Source: a bacterium (lineage in GTDB: Bacteria > Electryoneota > RPQS01). Taken from it: DNA of 39,946 nucleotides. Under the pieces are notes generated by a model, which ran no database searches, was not told the origin of the DNA, and worked only from the letters and a program-made list of their open reading frames with translations. Numbering within the stretch: position 1 is the first letter of the stretch; every line of letters begins with the position of its first letter. The stretch spans positions 1 through 39,946 of the forward strand of contig JAHJDG010000029.1 of assembly GCA_018812265.1 (NCBI GenBank), read 5' to 3'. Positions 1 to 7,089 of this stretch are shown piece after piece. The position numbers and the translations under genes are program-made.

Positions 1-574
1 CACCGGGCTTCATCTCGATGTGCTGCTCCGAGAGTCGAACCGCCGTTCCGCTCGTGTTCTTCGCCTGAAGAGTCACGGGACAGTGGACGTTGCTGTGGTT
101 GAAGAGCTCCAGACGAACCGCGTACTCTTCCCCCGCCATGACCCAGCGGGGTGATTCCGCGACGGTCATGTCCAGCTTCATGACCGGCAATACGAGGAGG
201 TGAAGTATGCTTTCCGCGCCACGCCGCATGTCGTTCCGGTCGTGGACGAGGTAGCGCAGGAGATAGGTTCCGGGGGCGGCATCTCCGGGAATGGCGATGC
301 ACAGCAGACGGACGTCGCGTGCGCCGGAGGCAAGAGAAAAGAGTGAATCTGCCGTTACGTTTCGCCAGCCGGGCGGCAGCAGAACACTCTCAGTGAAATC
401 CCGCCCCACGGCGGCGGTGTTGGTCACGGAGTAGGCCCGAGTGAAAAGGCACGGCGCTTCCACCCGCGCCGTGTCCGCATCACCCGATTCAATGAGTAGC
501 TCGCCGGCGGCGAGAGCCGGAAGAACCGCCGCCAGCAGGAACGCGAGCGCGGCCAGTAGCGGGAATTTCGTCAC
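1..574 (-). CDS. Exported beta-rich protein with NEW3/COG1470-like region, 3' end outside the window
   Basis: Reading the minus strand from a GTG at 574 gives 191 codons without a stop up to the window edge, so the C-terminus is missing. The first ~25 residues are a signal peptide (VTKFPLLAALAFLLAAVLPA followed by Ala-rich sequence). The rest is predicted beta-sheet; a segment with VAESPRWVMAGEEYAVRLEL, then asparagine-rich and NTSGTAVRL sequence, resembles the Ig-like NEW3/COG1470 domains of exported proteins. The GTG lies 7 bases beyond the stop of the upstream gene; no good Shine-Dalgarno is visible, so translation is probably coupled. It is the last visible gene of a four-gene exported operon and may be a second chaperone-like or scaffold component. 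The exact function is unknown. Confidence 0.6.
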   Translation of the reverse strand, partial: MTKFPLLAALAFLLAAVLPALAAGELLIESGDADTARVEAPCLFTRAYSVTNTAAVGRDFTESVLLPPGWRNVTADSLFSLASGARDVRLLCIAIPGDAAPGTYLLRYLVHDRNDMRRGAESILHLLVLPVMKLDMTVAESPRWVMAGEEYAVRLELFNHSNVHCPVTLQAKNTSGTAVRLSEQHIEMKPG

Positions 575-581
575 AAGGCAG

Positions 582-1382
582 TTAGAACTCCAGGTCGTAC
601 CGTGCGCCGATGACATCTTGGTCTCCGCTGTCCAGCACCACCAACGCCTTGTACTTGCCGGCGGGCGTTGCGCCCAGATTGATTCGAAAGCGAACCGATG
701 TTTCCGGGTAGATCCGCTTCTTTTCGCTTTCGAACCGTCCCACTCGCCGGCCGGTGTCGTCATACAATTCCATCCATGCCGCCGGCGACTGCCATCGCTC
801 ACCGACGTTCTCTACGTCCACCTGCAACTCCGGATCATGGCCGTCCTCCGCCACCAGCCGCGTGCCGGTAAGATGGAGCTGTGCACGACCGACGTCGCCG
901 ATGTTCGTAATGCACTGAATGCCGTATCTCACCACCTGACGCACTTCGGTTTGATTGCGCGACAAGGAAGCGGGTGTATCGGAACCGCTCTCCACCTCCT
1001 CGACCATGAAGATGCTCCAGTAGGTTCCCTGAAGAGTGCTGTCGGCGGGTACGCGGACCTCATAGCTGATGCTCATGCTTTGTCGCGGGGGCACTTCAAT
1101 CTGACGGGGGCTGAAGGTAATCCAGCGGGCGTTCGAGCGCGGCAAGAGACCGGGCTCGGAAAACGAATTGCTGCCGTCGCTGCGGAAAGAATAGTCCGTC
1201 TGAAAGACGGCGGCCGTTCGCGGCGTAGAATCGGTGTTGACCACCGTGAACGTTCCGCGATAAACCTGACCCGGCCGCGCGTCGCTCTCCAGAGTCAACG
1301 TGCCCACCGATATCCCCGCTTGCACGGGAAACGTCATCGCCAGCAACGCAAGTATTCCTATGCCGATGTGTCGTGCGATCAC
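582..1382 (-). CDS. Exported PapD/DUF916-like Ig-fold protein
   Basis: A 266-residue protein. I start it at the GTG at 1382, not the ATG further upstream, because GGGAG (1388-1392) lies 5 bases before it and the longer version would overlap the preceding gene. The first ~20 residues (VIARHIGIGILALLAMTFPV) form a signal peptide. The body has a PGQVYRGTFTVVNTD segment, then W followed by an IEVPPRQSMSISYEV segment, then a VPAD...GTYWSIFMVEE segment. This order resembles DUF916/PapD-like domains of surface-protein partners (a W, then P-x-Q/G, then VPxD..G.Y). The second half is another beta domain ending in LEF. It sits directly behind two small exported paralogs that could be its clients. A fimbrial-chaperone-like or cell-surface scaffold role is inference. 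Confidence 0.65.
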   Translation of the reverse strand: MIARHIGIGILALLAMTFPVQAGISVGTLTLESDARPGQVYRGTFTVVNTDSTPRTAAVFQTDYSFRSDGSNSFSEPGLLPRSNARWITFSPRQIEVPPRQSMSISYEVRVPADSTLQGTYWSIFMVEEVESGSDTPASLSRNQTEVRQVVRYGIQCITNIGDVGRAQLHLTGTRLVAEDGHDPELQVDVENVGERWQSPAAWMELYDDTGRRVGRFESEKKRIYPETSVRFRINLGATPAGKYKALVVLDSGDQDVIGARYDLEF

Positions 1383-1398
1383 AAGAACTCCCGAAGTC

Positions 1399-1857
1399 TT
1401 ACTGATCCATGATGGTGAACGTGACCGTATGATTGTCGCTTCCTGTTCCGCCACCGACGATGGCCGACGCCGTATAGCTCAGCGTGCACGTACCGGGATC
1501 CGCTAGTAGAATCCCGGACGGGATATCTCCGATCAATTCGGCCGGGGTGGTGCTGAGGGAAACCTCACCCGCGCTCGTGCCGTCACCCGACGAAATACCT
1601 ATGGCGCGAATCGTGAGGTTGTAGCTGGGACCGGCCAGACTGGTTTGGACGATGATTTTCTTGACGGGATCCACTTCCAGTGTGGTCCACTCCAATTGTC
1701 CGGTCTCGTCGTTAACGGACGCAGGTTGTTGCCCGGCAGTGGCGGCGCTGATGGTCAGGCTGACATCGCCGTTCAGAATCGCAACATCGGCGGCCTGTCC
1801 GAGCGGAATCAGGAACAGGACTGCCGATGCTGCAATCGTGAGAAGAAGCGTCTTCAC
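1399..1857 (-). CDS. Small exported beta-rich protein, paralog of the next gene upstream
   Basis: A 152-residue protein starting at a GTG (1857) with GAGGG about 7 bases upstream. The N-terminus is a signal peptide (MKTLLLTIAASAVLFLIPLG, cleavage near QAAD). The mature part is rich in Thr, Ser, Val and Ala, with one Cys near the end in CTLSYTASA and a C-terminal NHTVTFTI strand. The neighbour at 1893-2372 shares this plan: a xxLTIxxATAG segment, a (L/E)WT segment, K(K)I(I/T)V, then C-T-L-x-Y-T-A-S-A and HT(V/I)T(F/Y)TI. The size, pairing and final strand suit a pilin, coat or fibre subunit (compare WxL or spore-coat-U type proteins). I cannot assign it to a named family with certainty. Confidence 0.65.
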   Translation of the reverse strand: MKTLLLTIAASAVLFLIPLGQAADVAILNGDVSLTISAATAGQQPASVNDETGQLEWTTLEVDPVKKIIVQTSLAGPSYNLTIRAIGISSGDGTSAGEVSLSTTPAELIGDIPSGILLADPGTCTLSYTASAIVGGGTGSDNHTVTFTIMDQ

Positions 1858-1892
1858 TGCGTGTCCCTCTCAGCAAGGGACGTCCGTCTCGA

Positions 1893-2372
1893 TTAGCTCG
1901 CGGCCGTGATCGTGTACGTGATGGTATGCGCCACCGACTGTGTACCTTGGGCGGCCGTTGCCGATGCCGTATACTCCAACGTGCAGCTCCCCAGAGTTTC
2001 GGCGACGGCGGTAACCAAATCCTGCGCCAAATTGGTGAGAGTTACTGCCGGCTCCGCCGTTCCTCCGCTGACGCCCGTCGCCACCACCAGTAAGGTGTGG
2101 TCAAAGGACGCCTGATTGGTGGCTACCGTGATTTTCTTGTTGGTGGTGTTCACCGTCCACAGCAGACCGCAGGTCGCGTCCTGAACAGCGTCGGGATCCG
2201 AACCCGCCGTGGCGGTGTTGATGGTCAGGGTGATATTCCCGCCGGTGATCGCCAGCTCGTTGATGGCTTCCACGGTCACCGTGACCTGATGGTTGTCGTT
2301 GTCGGCTGCCCATGCGACCGACGCAAGGCCGATCATCAGCACGACCGTGAACCATCCCAGATTTGCTCTCAT
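1893..2372 (-). CDS. Small exported beta-rich protein, first gene of the surface operon
   Basis: A 159-residue protein starting at ATG 2372 behind a strong AGGAGG (2379-2384, spacing 6). The signal peptide is MRANLGWFTVVLMIGLASVA followed by WAAD. The mature protein is Thr/Ala-rich beta sequence with two Cys, one in DATCGLLWTV and one in GSCTLEYTASA, and ends in AHTITYTITAAS. It is a paralog of the 1399-1857 protein, sharing the ITLTIxTATAG and CTLxYTASA...HTxTxTI blocks. The Cys pair could form a disulphide. With the PapD/DUF916-like gene downstream it may form a surface structure. Function is inferred from context only. Confidence 0.65.
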   Translation of the reverse strand: MRANLGWFTVVLMIGLASVAWAADNDNHQVTVTVEAINELAITGGNITLTINTATAGSDPDAVQDATCGLLWTVNTTNKKITVATNQASFDHTLLVVATGVSGGTAEPAVTLTNLAQDLVTAVAETLGSCTLEYTASATAAQGTQSVAHTITYTITAAS

Positions 2373-2384
2373 CTCTGTCCTCCT

Positions 2385-3038
2385 GATTGAAAGTGAGGGT
2401 CTGATCGAGGATCAAACGCCTTTATCGGTTTGGATTCTCTTCTCGTCTGTCAGGGCGGCATGATTGGATTCGCCACTGTGGATATTCAATGCCGCCATTC
2501 ACATTATCGGCTCTTCACAGGTAACACTGTAGAGATGCTCCTCTAATCTTCGCTATCGTATTTGCCTTAGAGTCGCCGGTTGCTACGGCGCGCTCTGGAA
2601 CAGCCAAGTGTATTTTCACAAGGATGTTACCTGCGATGTACCGGTCACGATCCGCTTCCGAATTGCGTCTGCAGGCTTCCTCGGGAGACAGTTTTGTCTC
2701 TATCGAATTTCCGGATTCGGCTTCACAAATCCGGAAACGACCGGGATTCTCAGCTCCTCCAGTTGGTCTACCGGACGGGTGGAGAGTGTCTCCGCCGTGG
2801 CTTGACTGAACCTTGCCGTTCCAACGTTCCTGACCTCCTCCGATTCTCGATTCGCAGATCAGATAAGATTTCTGCTGTAATACATGACAGGACTTGATCG
2901 AGAGTCACGAGACGATCCAATCTAAGAAAAACAATTACAAGTGATTATGGGGATACATCCGCATTGTCAAGGCTGTCATCAGCGAAAGATAGCCGGATTG
3001 CGTTAACCTGCTGCCAGAGCTATAAAGAACGCCGTCTC
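2385..3038. other. Intergenic region between divergent surface operon and tetR
   Basis: About 650 bases between the minus-strand surface operon and the plus-strand tetR promoter. Short open frames occur on the plus strand but lack ribosome binding sites and recognisable protein features. A GATAAT on the minus strand near 2505 could be a -10 element for the surface operon, but no matching -35 is visible. No RNA gene, repeat or coding region is supported. Confidence 0.4.
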
Positions 3039-3067
3039 TTGACAATACAGTGTTCTTTTGTTATATT
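3039..3067 (+). promoter_or_regulatory. Consensus sigma-70-type promoter of the TetR regulator
   Basis: TTGACA (3039-3044), 17-base spacer, TATATT (3062-3067). This puts transcription start near 3074, about 30 bases ahead of the ATG at 3103. The arms AAAGAAC (3024-3030) and GTTCTTT (3052-3058) form a 7-bp inverted repeat that straddles the -35 box. It could be an autoregulatory operator, but the arms are 21 bases apart and chance is not excluded. Confidence 0.6.
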
Positions 3068-3102
3068 TTGCGCTCGAATTGAACGACGTTCTGCTGACGA
3101 AC

Positions 3103-3732
3103 ATGGGCATTGCTGACCGTAAAGCGCGAGAAAAAAAGGAGATGCGCTCCAGGATTCTGGAAGCCGCCAAAACTCTATTTGTGGCGGAAGGATATCCGAG
3201 TGTTTCGATCCGCAGAATCGCCGAGGCCATTGAGTATAGCCCCTCGACCATCTACGGCTATTTCAAGGACAAGGATGACATCCTGTTCGCTCTTCACAAC
3301 GTGGCCTTTCAGGACCTGTTTCGCCGGCAGCTCCCCAACGCCCAGATCACCAGCCCGGTGGACCGGCTATTGGCGTTTTTGTCCACGTATCTGGAATTCG
3401 CGCTGGATAATCGTGAATACTACGACCTGATGTTCATCCAGTATGCCCCGGTTTCGCGAATTAAAGAGAAAGCGGAATGGCGCTATGGCCGCCGATCCTT
3501 CGACATGCTTCGGGACACCGTGCGGGCCTGTCAGGATTCCGGCTACCTCCGCGGCACCGATCCGGACGCGGCCGCTTTGGGCCTGTGGTCGTTCGTTCAT
3601 GGGGTCGCTTCGCTGATCATTCGCCACCGCATTCCCATGTTGCCGCCGGAGCGACGCGAAGACCTGGCCCGACAGGCCATGGAAATGCTTACGGGGATGG
3701 TCGGGGCAACCCGCCATCGTGTCGTTCAGTGA
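3103..3732 (+). CDS. TetR/AcrR-family transcriptional regulator
   Basis: A 209-residue DNA-binding repressor. I start it at ATG 3103 because an in-frame TTG at 3058 overlaps the -10 box and cannot be transcribed from the promoter seen here. The N-terminal TetR helix-turn-helix is clear at residues ~10-57: RILEAAKTLFVAEGYPSVSI, then RRIAEAIEYSPSTIYGYFKD, then a KDDILF segment. The C-terminal ligand domain contains LWSFVHGVASLI, matching the W-x-x-x-H-G signature of the TetR_C_33/WHG type. There is no strong Shine-Dalgarno; the leader is short. It lies 160 bases upstream of the lipoprotein/L,D-transpeptidase genes on the same strand and may regulate them or itself. The ligand is unknown. Confidence 0.9.
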   Translation: MGIADRKAREKKEMRSRILEAAKTLFVAEGYPSVSIRRIAEAIEYSPSTIYGYFKDKDDILFALHNVAFQDLFRRQLPNAQITSPVDRLLAFLSTYLEFALDNREYYDLMFIQYAPVSRIKEKAEWRYGRRSFDMLRDTVRACQDSGYLRGTDPDAAALGLWSFVHGVASLIIRHRIPMLPPERREDLARQAMEMLTGMVGATRHRVVQ

Positions 3733-3892
3733 AACTCCAAACTACTCCATAGATGTTCTTTTCGCGGAGTCGGCGGCAAAGCATGGGTGAGGAGCCGCTG
3801 CAGCCAAGTTTCATCACCCAGGATCAGGTCGGGATCTCCCGGCTCACCGACCTTCCTTCAACACGAATGACCGGGGTTGCAGGAAGCAGAAC

Positions 3893-4495
3893 ATGATAAG
3901 CAGAATCCTTGTTGTACTGGCAGTGGCGGCAACGCTCCTTTTCATCGGATGCGCCAAGCCGCCCGAGATGGAGATCACCGCGGCGAGCACGGCCATGCAG
4001 ACGCTGCGTGAGGCCGAAGCGGAACTTTACATTCCGCAAGACTATAAAATGGCCATGGACACCCTGAATGCGGCTAACGCCGCGAAGACGGAAGCGGACG
4101 GCAAATTCGCCCTGTTCCGCAGCTACAAGACCGCCAAGAACCTGTACGTGAGTGCGGAAACCTTGGCGAAATCCGCGACCGAGAAAGCCCGTGCCGAGAA
4201 AGAGCGAGTCCGCATGGCGGTTATGGCCATGCTCGAACAAGCCACGGTCAGACTCGGCGAAGCGGATACGGCTCTGGCAAAGGCTCCGGTCGGAAAGGGA
4301 AACAAGGCCGAGATCGAGTTGATTAAAACCGAACTCGCGGCCGTTCGCACCGCGCTGGACGATGCCAAGCGAGACACCGATACCGGCAAGTATCTGGTTG
4401 CCCAGAGCAAGCTGAAGAGTGTGATGGACCGCACGGCCCGCGTGCAGCAAGAGCTCGCGACCGCGACGGCCAAGAAGACGGGCGGCAAGAAATAG
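3893..4495 (+). CDS. Helical lipoprotein, DUF4398-like
   Basis: A 200-residue envelope lipoprotein: signal peptide with lipobox (LLFIGC, Cys20) followed by an almost entirely alpha-helical, Ala/Glu/Lys-rich chain. The segment with AEAELYIPQDYKMAMDTLNA and then FRSYKTAKNLYVSAETLAKSA has the repeating Tyr/Ala pattern of DUF4398-type lipoproteins. The C-terminus is Lys-rich (ATAKKTGGKK). ATG 3893 follows AGGA (3881-3884). The next gene, an L,D-transpeptidase, has a similar helical module at its N-terminus, so the two probably act at the same envelope site, for example on peptidoglycan. The precise role is unknown. Confidence 0.75.
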   Translation: MISRILVVLAVAATLLFIGCAKPPEMEITAASTAMQTLREAEAELYIPQDYKMAMDTLNAANAAKTEADGKFALFRSYKTAKNLYVSAETLAKSATEKARAEKERVRMAVMAMLEQATVRLGEADTALAKAPVGKGNKAEIELIKTELAAVRTALDDAKRDTDTGKYLVAQSKLKSVMDRTARVQQELATATAKKTGGKK

Positions 4496-4525
4496 TTTTC
4501 GGCCCCCGATTACAGGCAAACGTGA

Positions 4526-4557
4526 TTCTGAGGGAGCCGGGATCGGCTCCCTCAGAA
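4526..4557 (+). promoter_or_regulatory. Perfect 13-bp hairpin just before the L,D-transpeptidase start
   Basis: TTCTGAGGGAGCC (4526-4538) pairs perfectly with GGCTCCCTCAGAA (4545-4557) around a 6-base loop. No T-run follows on the plus strand, so it is not a standard intrinsic terminator. It ends 2 bases before the first possible ATG (4560) and would block that site when folded; it may be an attenuator, an RNA end-processing or stability element, or a weak terminator after the lipoprotein gene. Confidence 0.6.
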
Positions 4558-4559
4558 CT

Positions 4560-5660
4560 ATGCCCAAGTCCATGAGAATCTCACCCACGTTTATGACCTA
4601 CGTCTCTCCGCTGGTCGGCATGATCCTGTTGCTGGGTGCTCTCGGCTGCCAGTCCTCACCCATGAGTTCCATCGAGAGTGCGGAGCGAGCCCGTTTGGCG
4701 GCGCTGGAATCCCGCGCGGAACGCTACGCGTTTCGGACGTTTCAAGCGGCCGACTCGATCCTGGCCGGTGCTCGCTTGGCTCTCAAAGAACAGCACGACC
4801 AGTGGTTCCTCCTGCGGAACTACGCGGACGCCGAGTCACTGTTCACGCGGGCGGCGCGGGCCTTCCATGCGGCCGGTTCTCAGGCGGCCGACAGCATGGC
4901 GGTATTGCGCAACGTCGTGCTCGACCGCCTGGATTCTCTGAAGCGCGAGACGAATCGAAGGCGTCGCACCCTGGACACGCAACTGGTGATGTTGCACGCC
5001 GAACGGCAGTGGTCTCTGGCCGGACTCCGCCTCGATATCGCCCGCGATCTCTTGGAAGCCGAGGAATTCGAAGAGGCGATTCACGAGATCTCCCGCTCCA
5101 TGAGCGCGCTCGACAGCCTGGATCATGCGGTGGCCGAATACCGCCGCGATTCGGACGGAATGCAGGCAACCTGGAACCGGTGGATTGCCCACACTCTCGA
5201 AGAATCCCGCACGAACGAATCGTATGCCATCATCGTGGACAAGGCGGCCCACGAAACTCACTTGATTAAAAACGGGCGGGTCGTGAAGACCTACCCCTGT
5301 GATCTTGGCCATAGCCCGGCCAGCGAAAAAATGTATGCCGGTGACGGACGAACGCCGGAAGGGGAATATCGAATATCGGCGATCAACAACGGCAGTAAAT
5401 ATTATCGCGCTTTGCTATTGAACTACCCGAATGCGAGAGATCGCGAGCAATTCCGTCGCAACCGGGGCCGCGGTTTGGTGCCGCACGGGCGCGGTATCGG
5501 CGGACTGATCGAGATCCACGGTCATGGCGGTCAAAGCCGGGATTGGACGGATGGGTGCGTCGCGCTCGCGGATGCGGATATGGATAGTCTGATGACGTTC
5601 GTGGGCGAAGACGTTCCCGTTACCATCGTGCGAAGATGGCGAATCCGAAAAGAAGACTGA
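4560..5660 (+). CDS. L,D-transpeptidase (YkuD) lipoprotein with helical N-terminal module
   Basis: A protein of up to 366 residues that should catalyse 3-3 cross-linking or protein anchoring on peptidoglycan in the periplasm. A hydrophobic signal ends in a lipobox (LLLGALGC, Cys about 30). Residues ~45-215 are helical and resemble the preceding lipoprotein (QWFLLRNYADAESLF against KFALFRSYKTAKNLY). The YkuD domain follows (from YAIIVDKAAHETHLIKNG), with the catalytic region EIHGHGG then DWTDGCVAL; the nucleophile is Cys333. The usual SHGC is TDGC here, as in some YkuD proteins. The start is uncertain: ATG 4560 abuts a hairpin and ATG 4572 is possible; neither has a good Shine-Dalgarno. It overlaps the next gene by 25 bases. 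Confidence 0.88.
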   Translation: MPKSMRISPTFMTYVSPLVGMILLLGALGCQSSPMSSIESAERARLAALESRAERYAFRTFQAADSILAGARLALKEQHDQWFLLRNYADAESLFTRAARAFHAAGSQAADSMAVLRNVVLDRLDSLKRETNRRRRTLDTQLVMLHAERQWSLAGLRLDIARDLLEAEEFEEAIHEISRSMSALDSLDHAVAEYRRDSDGMQATWNRWIAHTLEESRTNESYAIIVDKAAHETHLIKNGRVVKTYPCDLGHSPASEKMYAGDGRTPEGEYRISAINNGSKYYRALLLNYPNARDREQFRRNRGRGLVPHGRGIGGLIEIHGHGGQSRDWTDGCVALADADMDSLMTFVGEDVPVTIVRRWRIRKED

Positions 5661-6298
5661 TCCGTATCGGACTCATGGCGGCGGCGGCGCTGGGCATCGG
5701 AATTATCGCGCTGATCGCGCTGCCGGACCGTAAGCCGGCACCGGCGGTTCCCGATCTGGCGATTGCCGACTCCCTGCTGCAGCCGTTGCCCGCGGATTCC
5801 TCGGCGGCGGTGCGCGCGCTCCGGCGGAGCCGGGACGCGCTGCAGCGATTGAAACCGCGCAAGACCTACATCGTGATTGACACGCACGCCAATTTCCTCG
5901 AATTACGCACGGCGGATTCGGTACTGTTTCGCGCGCCCTGTTCGACCGGCAGCGGCGGGGAACTGGTGGACTCCACGACCGGCCGCCATTGGGAGTTCCG
6001 CACGCCCCACGGCGTGTTTCAAGTGCAGAATAAACTCGTTCAGCCGTGGTGGCGCAAACCCGATTGGGCCTTCGTCGAAGAAGGCGAACCGATCCCCAAG
6101 AATCCCGCCGATCGTTTCGATTCGGACGTGCTGGGCGATTATGCCCTCGGTTTCGGGGACGGCTATTTCATCCACGGCACACTGTACACCCGCCTGATTG
6201 GAATCAACGTCACTCACGGTTGCGTGCGTTTGGCCGATGAAGACTTGAAATGGCTGTACGAGCGTGCCCCGGTCGGCACTCCGATCTACATCTTCTGA
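5636..6298 (+). CDS. L,D-transpeptidase (YkuD family), membrane-anchored
   Basis: A 220-residue protein starting inside the end of the previous gene, so translation is probably coupled. An N-terminal basic stretch and one hydrophobic helix (residues ~8-28) suggest an uncleaved anchor or signal. The YkuD domain begins at KTYIVIDTHANFLELR, passes a PCSTGSGG loop and TPHGVFQV, and ends with YFIHGTLYTRLIG then THGCVRLADEDL; the catalytic nucleophile is Cys196 in the canonical S/T-H-G-C motif. It should act on peptidoglycan in the periplasm. It is the second of three adjacent related genes. Assignment to the family is secure; the cross-linked substrate is not known. Confidence 0.92.
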   Translation: MANPKRRLIRIGLMAAAALGIGIIALIALPDRKPAPAVPDLAIADSLLQPLPADSSAAVRALRRSRDALQRLKPRKTYIVIDTHANFLELRTADSVLFRAPCSTGSGGELVDSTTGRHWEFRTPHGVFQVQNKLVQPWWRKPDWAFVEEGEPIPKNPADRFDSDVLGDYALGFGDGYFIHGTLYTRLIGINVTHGCVRLADEDLKWLYERAPVGTPIYIF

Positions 6299-6981
6299 TG
6301 TTCGGAAAGTCATCTATGCAGCGGCAATGTTTCAGGCTCGCGATGATTCTGCTGGCAGTCGGCATTTTCGTCGGCTGTGGTGAATCCTCCCGCGAAACCG
6401 ATTCCGCCACCGCGCCGTCGAACGGAGCGGCCGCCGAGTCCTATCGGCTCCTGCAGGCCGAACTCCTGCTTGCCGACGCCGAGATTCCCTACTTCGTCTT
6501 CGATCTGAGCAACCGTGAATTGCAGATCCGTTTGCGGGGAACCGTGGTATGGAACGAATCGCTTCGATCCGCCGACGCCGATTCCCTGCAATTCGTAGAC
6601 TTCGCGGCGGCTTGGTCGGATTCCGGACAAACGGTCGTCCGCTATCTGCAGGAGAAACGATTGACGGTCGGTCAGAAACGTCATTCCGATTCCGTTCTGG
6701 CCATCGTCTCGAACATCCTACGCATTGATCCGCAGTTGCTTCAGCGGGATCTACCGGTGGACTTCGAGCTTCGCTGGGAGAGTGGATTCCGCTGTCGGTT
6801 CGTGGCCATCGAGGACTCGCTGCAAGCCGCTCGCGCGACGGGAACCCTGGACCGGGTTCGAGGCTCGCTGGAGTTCCGACACCAGGAGCGCGCCCTGATG
6901 CTGCACATCCCCATCGAACGGGCGCTCACCCTCTACCGGGTCGCTCATCCGGGCATACCTACTCTGGTGAGTCGTTTTTGA
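6298..6981 (+). CDS. Lipoprotein, probable catalytically inactive YkuD relative
   Basis: A 227-residue lipoprotein (lipobox AVGIFVGC, Cys about 27). The start ATG at 6298 overlaps the previous TGA by one base (TGATG). Residues ~60-85, with PYFVFDLSNRELQIRLRG, line up with the opening strands of the two upstream YkuD domains (YIVIDTHANFLELR and YAIIVDKAAHETHLIKNG). No HG...HGC catalytic motif is present; the only late Cys is in GFRCRFVAIED. I read it as a degenerate or pseudo-L,D-transpeptidase, perhaps regulatory, but the similarity is short and the protein could be unrelated. It is the last gene before a bidirectional terminator. Confidence 0.6.
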   Translation: MFGKSSMQRQCFRLAMILLAVGIFVGCGESSRETDSATAPSNGAAAESYRLLQAELLLADAEIPYFVFDLSNRELQIRLRGTVVWNESLRSADADSLQFVDFAAAWSDSGQTVVRYLQEKRLTVGQKRHSDSVLAIVSNILRIDPQLLQRDLPVDFELRWESGFRCRFVAIEDSLQAARATGTLDRVRGSLEFRHQERALMLHIPIERALTLYRVAHPGIPTLVSRF

Positions 6982-7025
6982 CGAAACGCTTCCCCGCGCG
7001 AGACTTCTCTTTGAAGCAGAATAGA

Positions 7026-7061
7026 AAAGGCGCTGCCCCGGTTTCCGCGGGCAGCGCCTTT
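7026..7061. terminator. Bidirectional intrinsic terminator
   Basis: AAAGGCGCTGCCC (7026-7038) pairs perfectly with GGGCAGCGCCTTT (7049-7061) around 10 bases. It lies between the convergent ends of the plus-strand lipoprotein gene (6981) and the minus-strand secreted-protein gene (7090), and has A/T-rich ends on both sides, so it can serve both. Confidence 0.85.
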
Positions 7062-7089
7062 GTTCAGGCCGCAGGACCGATGTCTTGAA

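Noticed and set aside
2523-3054. AACACTGTA at 2523-2531 and its inverse TACAGTGTT at 3046-3054 as a shared TetR operator
   Set aside because: A 9-base inverted match 515 bases apart is expected by chance in a region of this size, and no dyad is present at either site.
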